Shown piece after piece: positions 54,221-63,739 of a stretch of DNA of 64,000 nt. The notes beneath the pieces are model-generated. The model did no database searches. It was given only the letters and a program-made list of their open reading frames with translations, and had not been told where the DNA came from. The position numbers and the translations under genes are program-made. Every line of letters begins with the position of its first letter. Within the stretch, counting starts at the first letter, position 1. The stretch is from Verrucomicrobiia bacterium (GTDB lineage: Bacteria; Verrucomicrobiota; Verrucomicrobiia; Limisphaerales; JAEYXS01): the NCBI GenBank assembly GCA_036405135.1, contig DASWYF010000048.1, forward strand, positions 124,001-188,000, written 5' to 3'.

Positions 54221-54249
54221 CCGCCTCTGCCCCTTAGAGGCGGTTTTTT
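54221..54249 (+). terminator. rho-independent terminator
   Basis: A perfect 8-bp stem (CCGCCTCT and AGAGGCGG) with a 7-nt loop is followed by six T. A second small stem (TGCGGC/GCCGCA) lies just upstream at about 54182-54201. Confidence 0.85.
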
Positions 54250-54604
54250 CATGTCTATTTTCATCAAGTAACCTGTATTGTTATTAAAAATATTAATGAA
54301 TTACTATCTATTGTTTCTTTCAGTTAATAAATTTCATTTCGTTGAAGAGTGATACACGACGTTAGTTGGATGTCACAGAAGGGAAAAACTGCGATTTGTC
54401 ATATCTTCCGATGCGCTGTTTTCTCGATTAAATCACTTATTACAAACAAGTTACCTTCATTTTCTATCCGACTATTTGATGGCCGTTGATTAGATGAAAA
54501 CTTAAAATAGTTTATTTCTCTGATGTAAATGAATTCTGTTATCTTATTATTAAAATCAACTTGTAGACAGAATAAAAAACTGGAATATAATATTCGCAAT
54601 CCAT
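54250..54604 (+). other. AT-rich non-coding stretch upstream of the lipoprotein gene
   Basis: This stretch is markedly richer in A and T than the rest of the window, with runs such as TTATTAAAAATATTAATG. It has no convincing gene, and the frames present would be short and of odd composition. It may hold promoters for the lipoprotein gene that starts at 54605, or be a silenced foreign remnant. Confidence 0.6.
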
Positions 54605-55057
54605 ATGAGATTTGCGAATGTATATTGCGCCTTTATCTTCGTCCTTCTTGTTGCTTGTTCCAAGCAGGAGGAATCCTCCGTCGCCCCTCCCCCCTCTGCG
54701 GTTGCCAGTGTGGATGTGACGCCACCGGCTCCAGCGGCAACTCCTGATCAAACGGCTCCTCCTCCTGTCGCTCTCCCTGCTACTGCCATCCCTGCGTCTG
54801 CGGTTCCTCAAGAAGACCCCAAGGAATACAAAGACATCGATGGGAAAACCATTTCCTTGATCGAATATTTGGAGTCCTTGGCGAGCGGTTATGAGCGCAC
54901 TCGCGCCAGCCAAAGTGATGGCACCCCTTGGCCGCCGCTCACCAGCTTGGACCAGCTTGTCGCCTATCGCTTCGTCTCCCGACTTCCGGCTGCTCCGGTG
55001 GGACAAAAATTTGTTTACGACCCGCAGACCGGCAAGGTGTCCTTGGCCGCCAAATGA
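54605..55057 (+). CDS. proline-rich lipoprotein
   Basis: The 150-residue protein has a lipobox LLVACS (cysteine about 18) after a short leader. A long Pro/Ala-rich linker follows to about residue 75, and then a small domain: SLIEYLESLASGYERTRAS, PPLTSLDQLVAY and VGQKFVYDPQTGKV. The C-terminal part resembles those of secreted prepilin-associated proteins, and the next gene encodes a prepilin-like protein 46 bp downstream, so joint function is likely. Confidence 0.7.
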   Translation: MRFANVYCAFIFVLLVACSKQEESSVAPPPSAVASVDVTPPAPAATPDQTAPPPVALPATAIPASAVPQEDPKEYKDIDGKTISLIEYLESLASGYERTRASQSDGTPWPPLTSLDQLVAYRFVSRLPAAPVGQKFVYDPQTGKVSLAAK

Positions 55058-55103
55058 ATTTTAAACCCCAAACCCCTAAATCAACAACCACCACAACCAC
55101 ATC

Positions 55104-56126
<1,023 letters not shown>

Positions 56127-56149
56127 CCCGATAGACGCACTATCTCACC

Positions 56150-56180
56150 AAAGGACAGGCGCATTGCGCCTGTCCTTTTT
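56150..56180 (+). terminator. rho-independent terminator after the prepilin-like gene
   Basis: An almost continuous 14-bp inverted repeat (AAAGGACAGGCGCA and TGCGCCTGTCCTTT) has a minimal loop and is followed by a run of T. Confidence 0.92.
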
Positions 56181-56246
56181 TATTGCCGCCTTTTTTCCGC
56201 TTGGGCTTTGAACTTCCCGGTGCCGCCCGTTAGTTTGCGCTCATAC

Positions 56247-57149
56247 ATGAGCATCCGCCTGGAAATGTTGCAGGTCGCGCGCGTCTCCCCCAAAACTTTG
56301 GGGGATTCCGCCGATCTTGTGCGTGATTTCCTTCTCAGCCAGCAAAATGACGATGGTGGTTTCCGCGATCGCATCGGCACAAGCGATCTCTACTATACCG
56401 TGTTCGGTCTGGAAGGACTCCTCGCATTACGTGCAGACATTCGGGTGACTGCCGTGGCGGATTATCTGACTAGCCAAGGTTGCGGTGAACGGCTGGACTT
56501 CGTCCACCTCTGTTGTCTCGCCCGTTGCTGGGCCGCACTGGCGAATCAGCAGCCGGACATCCTGCAGGAACGCCCGGTGGATTTTCAGACGCGAGTGTCT
56601 GCGCGCATCGAAGAGTTCCGCGCCAATGATGGGGGTTATCACCCTCTGCCCAAAAGCCAGTCCGGCACAGCCTATGGCTGCTTCCTCGCTTTGGCGGCAT
56701 ATCAGGATATGGGGCTGGAACTGCCCGAACCACTGCGCGTGGTGCAATGCCTGAAATTTTTGGAGACACCCGATGGTGGCTGGACAAATGAGCGGGGCAT
56801 GAAATTCGGCGCCACCAATTCCACTGCGGCGGCCATCACTCTGCTGCGTCACCTGCGCCTGCCCATCACCGCACAAGTTGGCCAATGGCTGTTGAAGCAA
56901 GCGCATCCCCAAGGCGGCTTCCTCGCCATCCCCGGCGCACCCATACCTGATTTGCTCTCCACCGCCACCGCATTGCATGCCCTTTCAGGATTGGAAGTGT
57001 CTCTCGATCCCGTACGCGAACCTTGCCTCGATTTCATCGACACACTTTGGACCGCCGAAGGCTCCTTCCACGGCAACTGGACCGATGACCACCTCGACTG
57101 CGAATACACCTATTACGGTTTGCTGGCGTTAGGGCATTTGAGTTTGTGA
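56247..57149 (+). CDS. prenyltransferase/squalene-cyclase-fold alpha-alpha toroid protein
   Basis: The protein of about 300 residues has repeated helix-loop units with the QxxDGGF/W theme (QQNDDGGFRD, ANDGGYHP, ETPDGGWTNE, HPQGGFLAIP), as in protein prenyltransferase beta subunits and squalene/oxidosqualene cyclases. The end DDHLDCEYTYYGLLALGHL recalls the metal-binding D-x-C...H region of prenyltransferase beta subunits. It lacks a second subunit nearby. It could bind isoprenoids or peptides; the function is unknown. The ATG at 56247 was chosen. Confidence 0.75.
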   Translation: MSIRLEMLQVARVSPKTLGDSADLVRDFLLSQQNDDGGFRDRIGTSDLYYTVFGLEGLLALRADIRVTAVADYLTSQGCGERLDFVHLCCLARCWAALANQQPDILQERPVDFQTRVSARIEEFRANDGGYHPLPKSQSGTAYGCFLALAAYQDMGLELPEPLRVVQCLKFLETPDGGWTNERGMKFGATNSTAAAITLLRHLRLPITAQVGQWLLKQAHPQGGFLAIPGAPIPDLLSTATALHALSGLEVSLDPVREPCLDFIDTLWTAEGSFHGNWTDDHLDCEYTYYGLLALGHLSL

Positions 57150-57225
57150 AGGAACGTAACCGTTCCTCCACAGCGACGCGTCGCGTCGTCACAACCGGCC
57201 ATACCCTGTGACGGGGAAGGCCTGC

Positions 57226-58254
57226 TCAAAACTTAAACGCTGGGATCTGCTTCACCAGTTCTGCTGCCTGCTGATGCGTATGCACATCGCTGTCCAGCTC
57301 GATCAAGACCCACTTCTCCGGAAAGGAATACGATTCACCCGGCGCGATGTTCGCCTCCGGGCTTAGCGGCTCGATCTCCGCGAAGTTCTCGTTCCAATAG
57401 ATCTCCACTGAATTGCCGCCATCGGAATAATGCCCCTTCGCCGAATATGGAAAATACTTGATGAAAAGCAGATTGCCCTTCACATAAGCCATCCAGCCCG
57501 CATCACTGTCCGAGCCGATCTTGGCCTGCGGCCCTTTGCAATAGGCCACGAGCGTGTTCTTGATGATCTTCACGTTCTCGTGCTGCGGATTGATCCCATC
57601 GTAGAAGTATTTGCCCTCTGCCTGGCCGCGGATGGACCACTTCGCCGGGAACTTGCTCTTCTTCGGCAACGGGAAGAACGCAAACCCGCCGCCTTTGCAC
57701 AGGGTGCGATCCCACACACAGTAGGAGATGTTCGTGGCTGAGATGTTCTTGATCGTCTGCAAGACGCCCAGTTCACCATTGATCGGGTCCAAAGTGATGT
57801 CCCGGATCAACTGCACGCCCGTGGGCTTGTGCTCTTCACTCTCCACTTTTATCGAAAGGTCACGCGGAGCCGAACCTTTGTAAGGCCCGATAAAAAGTGA
57901 TTGTCGCGAAGGAATCGGCGGCACGCGCAATTCCGGCCCGATATCTGATTGGTGCCCCCCAGAAGAAAACCCTTTCGGATGCGTCTCCAGCGTGCGACCT
58001 GGCGCATCTCCTGCCATCCACATGATATTGTTGCCGTCGTAGGAGAACTCCATGATGCGTCCGCCCACCTCCGGCACCACCACCACCTTCACATCGGCAT
58101 CCGGTGCTTCGAGCACCAGAGAATCTTTCCAGCCTTGGTACATGATCTTCCGCACCCCGGGAACCAATTGCGGAACTTCCGGCACCGGCGAGGGCTGGGC
58201 AGAAGCAACGGTCGCACAGGCCACGAACAAAAAAGCATTCAAGATACGGCGCAT
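57226..58254 (-). CDS. secreted DUF4380-like protein
   Basis: The 342-residue protein has a signal peptide (about residues 1-19). The body is beta-rich with strands like KVVVVPEVGGRIMEFSYDGNNIMW and VLQTIKNIS, reminiscent of the galactose-mutarotase-like fold and of DUF4380, which I name from memory. It has no known catalytic residues. It is a lone gene; a palindromic stretch (57153-57200) separates it from the toroid gene. Confidence 0.7.
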   Translation of the reverse strand: MRRILNAFLFVACATVASAQPSPVPEVPQLVPGVRKIMYQGWKDSLVLEAPDADVKVVVVPEVGGRIMEFSYDGNNIMWMAGDAPGRTLETHPKGFSSGGHQSDIGPELRVPPIPSRQSLFIGPYKGSAPRDLSIKVESEEHKPTGVQLIRDITLDPINGELGVLQTIKNISATNISYCVWDRTLCKGGGFAFFPLPKKSKFPAKWSIRGQAEGKYFYDGINPQHENVKIIKNTLVAYCKGPQAKIGSDSDAGWMAYVKGNLLFIKYFPYSAKGHYSDGGNSVEIYWNENFAEIEPLSPEANIAPGESYSFPEKWVLIELDSDVHTHQQAAELVKQIPAFKF

Positions 58255-58334
58255 AACGCCCCCAACTTTGACGCAACCCTGCCCGAAAACAAGTGCGCGT
58301 TATTGACGCTTTGGTGACGGCGAACTTTGCGCTC

Positions 58335-58361
58335 GTAGGGTCCGTCTGTCCTCAGCGGGCC
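58335..58361 (-). repeat. REP-like hairpin repeat, copy 2 (inverted)
   Basis: Read on the minus strand, this is a relative of the 4162 copy (GGCCCGCTGAGGACAG, then CCCTAC). Together with the copy at 58496 it forms an inverted pair around about 130 bp of non-coding DNA. Confidence 0.6.
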
Positions 58362-58495
58362 GAAGTCGAAGTCTGTGAACTACGAATATCATAAGCGTAA
58401 CAAAGACGAGGGCTTTAGAACTTTCCTGTGTGGGAACGATCAGATCATCTGACGTCACCAAGTCACTGGTGCACGCTTGCCTTCGGCTCCGTCAC

Positions 58496-58521
58496 GGCCC
58501 GCCGAGGACAGCGGGCCTTAC
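58496..58521 (+). repeat. REP-like hairpin repeat, copy 3
   Basis: The arms GGCCCGC and GCGGGCC are perfectly paired around CGAGGACA, followed by TTAC. It lies directly at the 3' end of the YD-repeat gene on the minus strand and could also act as its mRNA end structure. Confidence 0.7.
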
Positions 58522-58526
58522 CTTTT

Positions 58527-59138
58527 TCACGTCTCCGGCACGATGATCAACCGGTAAAACCTCTTCGCTGATCCATCGCTCGTCTCGTCAAAGAATGACG
58601 ATTGCGTGGAGTTCGCCACAAATGGATCGAAAGCATTCGTCCAAGTCGGGCTGTTCAAGTCATCCTTATATTGCAACAGGTATCGCTTTCCCGGCACCGT
58701 CGGCCATTCCACGCTATAATGCCCGCCACCTTCTTTCACGAGCGTCGTCTTCAGCTTGGATTGCGCATCCGTTGGATCAGTCCCCGCGAGATACTCGTCC
58801 CGGTCGCTCATCCCGTCGTTATCGAAATCCAAGGCGCCAGTTCGCGATGTATTGCCGAAGTATTGTTGCTCCCATGCATCATTCATCTGATCGGTATCGG
58901 TATCGGCAAACACCGTGACCGTCTTGCGCAGCAGATTGCTGGAAGAATCGTAGATGTACTCGATGGACTTGCCGCCGCCGAGATTCACAAACGTAAGACG
59001 GCCGCCTGCGTCATAATAGTAGTTCACCGCAGAATGGGCGCACGCCTCTGGCGCTATGAATGCTCCCCCTGTGAACACCCCACAGAGGGCAAATGCGGTG
59101 ATCCTTTTGAAGCGGGTAAATATTTTCATAAGCTTCAT
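58527..59138 (-). CDS. secreted small YD-repeat protein
   Basis: The 203-residue protein has a signal peptide (about 12-34), then two YD-type repeats (YYYDAGGRLTFVN; YIYDSSSNLLRKT). A calcium-binding-like Asp-rich loop follows (DTDTDQMNDAWE and DFDNDGMSDRDEYLAGTDP), as in thrombospondin type 3 repeats. The C-terminal beta domain (YSVEWPTVPGKRYLLQY) is common in secreted Verrucomicrobiota proteins. It lies 8 bp after the large RHS gene and is co-transcribed. Its place suggests an immunity gene, but the leader and YD repeats argue for a companion surface protein. Confidence 0.8.
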   Translation of the reverse strand: MKLMKIFTRFKRITAFALCGVFTGGAFIAPEACAHSAVNYYYDAGGRLTFVNLGGGKSIEYIYDSSSNLLRKTVTVFADTDTDQMNDAWEQQYFGNTSRTGALDFDNDGMSDRDEYLAGTDPTDAQSKLKTTLVKEGGGHYSVEWPTVPGKRYLLQYKDDLNSPTWTNAFDPFVANSTQSSFFDETSDGSAKRFYRLIIVPET

Positions 59139-59146
59139 TGGTTAAG

Positions 59147-62100
59147 TCAGTAGAGTATCCCTTCAAACCATGAATCCGTGCCGATAGCCTGTCCCACACT
59201 TGTGGCGCCATCGATATAGTTCGAGGTGAACAGCCCGAAATCCGGGATGAATCCGCCGAGCGATTCCAATCCCGTGCGGAAGGAATCCAGGGCAAGGTCT
59301 GCATAGTAGGTGTCATCCAATTCCAGCAACCGCATGCGCAACAGGAAGTTGGCATCGATCAGACGCCGCTTGAGCTGGTAGTAATTGATCTCCTTCCGTT
59401 CGTAAGCGGCAAAAGCATTTCTGGCGATCAGTTCGGAAGCATGCAGGGCATTTGCCGCGCCGCGTTCATACTCGGAAGCGTTCTTGCCCAGCTTGTCGTG
59501 CAGCTTCCACATGTTCTGCGCCAAACCGATGACCTGAGCCGCCGTGCCGGCGTGACCCAAGGCTTTCAAGCCCTTGCTGTTTGCCATGCCGCTCAACTTC
59601 GCTGCCTGTTCCTCCGCCTTGATCGCCTTAGTGGAGCCATTGATGAATTCGTCGGTGTTCTGAAAACCTTGCGAGTAGTCCTTGGCGAACTTGGTCGCTT
59701 CGGTGAGCTTGGCTTCCGCCGCATCTCCCACCATGCCTACTACGCTGCCTACGGTATCCACAGTGGAACGCGTAGCATCTGCTACGATGGCGACATCACC
59801 CGCCTCAGGAGCCATGCCCAACGGATCAAAGAACCGCAAGGGATTGCCCGCTGCATAAGCATAGGGATTCAGTGCCTGTGGATTCAGATTGGGGAACGCC
59901 TCGTCTCGGCTTAGGAATCTGCCTGAGTACGCCTCGTAGGGCCGCACGCCCATGATGTAGAGATTGTTCTCCGTCTCCGTCAGCACCGACCACGCGCCTT
60001 GGAATGTGAAAAGATTCTCACCCGGATTGCCATCCACCTGCTTCTCGCCGTAAGGCAGATACGCATAAACCGCCGTCGGATCGCCGCTGCCATCACTCAG
60101 GAAGAGTGTGTTTCCCATCTCATCAAAGTGATAGAACGTCCGCGCATTGTTCGCTGCTTCCATGCTGTAGAGCAATTGTCCCGAAGGCAGATGGATGTAG
60201 TAACGATGATCGCTCCCGTTCCGCTTCTCCTTCGTGATGCGTGGGAACCGAAAGGAATAATTCCACACGAGATCACGGTTGATACCGCTCTCCGTCCTGC
60301 GGGTGACATGGCCGAAACCGTTATGCTGGAACTGCACCGTGCGGGTGGGACTTGTATAGCCCGTCATAAGCCCGGCGAGATTCCAAGTATAGGTGATGCC
60401 ACCGGAACTGGTCGCCCGGCCCAAGGCATCATACGTCGTCCCCGTCTTTCTTTCCGCACTCGTGAACTGCTGGTTCACGAAACTGGATGTGAATGAATAC
60501 TCCAGCGGTTGATGCCGTGAATCTCCGATCAGATTCCCCTCGCCATCACGTTCCAGCTCGATCTCGCACAGGTTGTTGTTCACGAAGATGCCGTTGAGCC
60601 GTCCATCTTTGTTGTAGGTATGGGTGGTGATCAGGCCATTGGGCCGTGTGATGTTCGTGAGTTGGCCGCGCGCATCGTAGTAAAGCATCGTCGTGGCACC
60701 TGCCCAGTCAGTCACCACTGTCACATTTCCCGCAAGATCGTAGGTGTAGCTCACATCCTTGCCCGGAGCTACGGACATGGTGGTGATGCGGCCTGTGTTC
60801 AGATCGATGGTGTTGGTGATGCCATTGCACGATGTGATCCGTCCTTCCTTGTCATAACCGATCTTAACTCCGTTCAAGAGCGTGAGCCGGCCCACTGAAT
60901 CGAATGTGTAGTTCACATCCAGCCCGTCTGAATACAGACGACGCGTGATCTCGTTCACACCATTGTACGTCAGTTGCACCGTTCCCATGCCATCGGGATA
61001 CGTCATCGTCGCGATGCGATTCCGGTTGTTATGAGTGGTCGTGGTGGTTTTACCCGCAGGATCGGTTTCAGATGTAGCTCGGCCAGAAGTGTCATATGCA
61101 AAATTCCACTGATCCCCACGTGGCGTGATGATCTTAGTGATCTGCCCCCGACCATTTCGTTGAAACGTTGTTGAAACGCCAGGCTCCAGAACACCCATGT
61201 TTGTCACCCAACCGCGCCCATCGAATTTCATTTCTGTGGGCCGCCCGCCGGAGCCTTGAAACGCCGTGACACGATGAGAGCTGTCGTAGGCAAACTCCTT
61301 CGTGTGATTCTCTGGGGAGACTATGCCGGAGATGCGCCCCTGGTCATCGAACTCATAATGATTCGTTTCCCCCAACGTATCCACCACTGCGGTCATGCGG
61401 CCATTGGTATCGAAGTAGTTCGTGCGGACTTGCCCGAGTTTATTGGTGATGAAGCGCATGTTTCCTGCCGTATCGTAACCATAACCTATCGTCGCACTGT
61501 CCGGCGACATCACCTGCTTGATGCGCCCCATCGCGTCGTAGCGATAACGCGTAGTCACATTGTGACGGTCACGGATTGAGGTCAGCCGGTCGTTCAAGTC
61601 ATAGCCGTAAGTGGTAGTATTGTTCGCCGCATCAGTCAGCGTTGCGAGATTGCCGTTGTTGTCATAAGTGTGCTGCACCACCTGCCCGACCTCGTTGGTC
61701 CATTTCAGGATACGATCTTGGTTGTCATAATTCCACTGGCGGAACGTCGTGTCCGGATGCGTGATCTTGATGAGGCGTTTCAGCGCGTCGTAGGCATACG
61801 CCGTCGTGTTGTTAGCAGGGTCTTTGCGCGTGGCGAGTGTACCATCCGCGTTATAGGTAAACGTCATCGTGCCGCCAAGCGGGTTCAGTTCCGTGAGGAT
61901 TTGGCCGCGCGTGTTGAATGTGCTTGTCCATTGATTGCCGCTGCGATCACAACGCACCAAGCGGTTGCCATTCGCATCGTGGAAAAATGCCTCGTAAGTG
62001 CCGTCAGGATGATTGACGCGACTAAGCTCGCGATATGTGAAACCATCCGCATCCGTCTGATTCGTATAGACGAACTGCGTGATGCCTCCTAACGCATTGG

Positions 62101-63511
62101 TAACATATTCCACCAAGCCGCTCGTTTGATTGAAGGCGAACCGTTGCGACACGTTGCTGGCATTGGTCACCTGGCTGCGCAGACCGAGCGCATCGTAGCC
62201 GATCTTGATCAGGCCCGAGCCGGACCGTATCGAGTTGATGAGCCGCCCAGCAGAATCGTGCGTGTGGACCAGTGAACCGCCATCCGGTGCTGCCACGGTG
62301 GTTTGCAGCCCGTTGTAAGTGAACGTGTGCACATTGTTGCTGCCATCCTTCTGCGTGGCCACGCGCAAGCTGGCATCGAACGTCTGCGAAATAGGTTTGT
62401 TGAAGAGCGGCTTGGTGACATCAAGCAACAGGACACGCCGATCACCGCTGAAAGAATCGTAATTATATGCGGTCGTAAGCCCGCGCGTATCCAGCACTGA
62501 AGAGATGCGGTCATTGGAATAGCCGAAGGTAACAGTGCGCGTGCCATCGGACACGGTTTGCAGAAACTGGAAGCCGAAATAAGTGAGTGTAAGCGTACGG
62601 CCAAGGCCGTCGGAGATCGTCGCCGGGTTCACGCCATTGCCACCATCGGAATAGGTGACGGTGTGAGTGTTGTTGTTCCGGTCCTTGATGGAAAGGAGAC
62701 GGCCTTGGCTGTCGAAGGTGTATCGTCGCTTCGTTTCGGGATCGAGCATGACGTAGTTCGCCCCCACTTCGCGCAGGTCATAGCGGACATCCTTGGGCGA
62801 GACGAGCGTCCACACACCGCCACTTTGCTCGAAGCGGATGGGGCGCCCTTGCAGGAAGGTAACGGTGGCATTCGTGGACAGGCGGTTTAAAAAGAGATCA
62901 AAATTATGCCGCCACGCGACACCCAGATTGCTGAGCGGGACGCCAGACTGCATCATGAGGGAGGAATAGTAGCGCTTAAACTCCAGAGGCATCGGGCCGC
63001 CGAGGGCGATGTCCGGATTGGTATCGAAATAGAGTTCGCCATTGGCGGTGTTCACCGGGTCATTGGCATCGCCGCCGTTGTGTTCTTCAGCGGCAGGTTT
63101 CGGACGAGTCTCAGTCGGAACGACAATGATGGTGACAGAACATTGGCTTCCCTGATTGTTAGGAGAGTAAAACCAACTGGCGGTCATGGAGGTGGTTCCG
63201 ACCTTTCGCCCGTAAATGGTCCACTCACCGTAATTGTATTCGAAGAACGGCCCCAAGGGGCCGACCTCCACGATGGTGGAATCCGGTGGCGTCACGACGC
63301 CATAAGCCGTCTCTTGGGATTCAGCCACGTCCGCCTTGATGCGCCAGGTGACGGTCTTGCCGACCTCAACGGTTATGGTCGCAGGACCACAGATGTGTGC
63401 CGAGAGGGGAGTAAGTGATGCCAGCAATACAACGACGATTGCCGGCCAACAGTTCAAGCGTAAGCTCTGCCCGAAAACGCAAGGCAAAAGCCCGGTAGGG
63501 CTGGTTTTCAT
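59147..63511 (-). CDS. secreted RHS repeat protein with C-terminal variable tip
   Basis: The 1454-residue protein has a signal peptide, an Ig-like N-terminal domain (about 40-130), a DUF6531-like entry (VNTANGELYFDTNPDIALGGP), then more than 20 YD repeats. The RHS-core end is GRFLSRDEAF with NPLRFFDPLG (to about 1231). The tip (1232-1454) is mostly helical and not recognisable as a known toxin. The start has an AGGAG ribosome-binding site. Polymorphic toxins and adhesive shells share this layout. The tip and the next gene are the places to look for toxin or immunity function. Confidence 0.92.
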   Translation of the reverse strand: MKTSPTGLLPCVFGQSLRLNCWPAIVVVLLASLTPLSAHICGPATITVEVGKTVTWRIKADVAESQETAYGVVTPPDSTIVEVGPLGPFFEYNYGEWTIYGRKVGTTSMTASWFYSPNNQGSQCSVTIIVVPTETRPKPAAEEHNGGDANDPVNTANGELYFDTNPDIALGGPMPLEFKRYYSSLMMQSGVPLSNLGVAWRHNFDLFLNRLSTNATVTFLQGRPIRFEQSGGVWTLVSPKDVRYDLREVGANYVMLDPETKRRYTFDSQGRLLSIKDRNNNTHTVTYSDGGNGVNPATISDGLGRTLTLTYFGFQFLQTVSDGTRTVTFGYSNDRISSVLDTRGLTTAYNYDSFSGDRRVLLLDVTKPLFNKPISQTFDASLRVATQKDGSNNVHTFTYNGLQTTVAAPDGGSLVHTHDSAGRLINSIRSGSGLIKIGYDALGLRSQVTNASNVSQRFAFNQTSGLVEYVTNALGGITQFVYTNQTDADGFTYRELSRVNHPDGTYEAFFHDANGNRLVRCDRSGNQWTSTFNTRGQILTELNPLGGTMTFTYNADGTLATRKDPANNTTAYAYDALKRLIKITHPDTTFRQWNYDNQDRILKWTNEVGQVVQHTYDNNGNLATLTDAANNTTTYGYDLNDRLTSIRDRHNVTTRYRYDAMGRIKQVMSPDSATIGYGYDTAGNMRFITNKLGQVRTNYFDTNGRMTAVVDTLGETNHYEFDDQGRISGIVSPENHTKEFAYDSSHRVTAFQGSGGRPTEMKFDGRGWVTNMGVLEPGVSTTFQRNGRGQITKIITPRGDQWNFAYDTSGRATSETDPAGKTTTTTHNNRNRIATMTYPDGMGTVQLTYNGVNEITRRLYSDGLDVNYTFDSVGRLTLLNGVKIGYDKEGRITSCNGITNTIDLNTGRITTMSVAPGKDVSYTYDLAGNVTVVTDWAGATTMLYYDARGQLTNITRPNGLITTHTYNKDGRLNGIFVNNNLCEIELERDGEGNLIGDSRHQPLEYSFTSSFVNQQFTSAERKTGTTYDALGRATSSGGITYTWNLAGLMTGYTSPTRTVQFQHNGFGHVTRRTESGINRDLVWNYSFRFPRITKEKRNGSDHRYYIHLPSGQLLYSMEAANNARTFYHFDEMGNTLFLSDGSGDPTAVYAYLPYGEKQVDGNPGENLFTFQGAWSVLTETENNLYIMGVRPYEAYSGRFLSRDEAFPNLNPQALNPYAYAAGNPLRFFDPLGMAPEAGDVAIVADATRSTVDTVGSVVGMVGDAAEAKLTEATKFAKDYSQGFQNTDEFINGSTKAIKAEEQAAKLSGMANSKGLKALGHAGTAAQVIGLAQNMWKLHDKLGKNASEYERGAANALHASELIARNAFAAYERKEINYYQLKRRLIDANFLLRMRLLELDDTYYADLALDSFRTGLESLGGFIPDFGLFTSNYIDGATSVGQAIGTDSWFEGILY

Positions 63512-63739
63512 GGGACGACTCCTGAGTATGTCTACGACGACTGCTCAGCAGAAACAGCAGGATTGCTGCCAAAACACGCAAATGAGGCACCCCCTGACGC
63601 CGCCCTCAGACAACTCCTTGAGTGCTAACTGTTTCTTAAATGAGTTCCTAAAAGAGAAACCTGAGAAGACGGGCATCCACCCTTCTCACATTGTTGAGAA
63701 TGCATGTCACTGTCTTGTTTTATGCAATGAGCGAAAGGT

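Noticed and set aside
53984-54271. 95-residue frame overlapping the small membrane ORF
   Set aside because: It runs through the terminator hairpin and has a Pro/Cys/Leu-rich product without a pattern.
58527-59138. YD-repeat gene as the immunity gene of the RHS protein
   Set aside because: It has a signal peptide, YD repeats and a calcium-binding-like loop; an immunity protein for an unrecognised tip would normally be compact and cytoplasmic.
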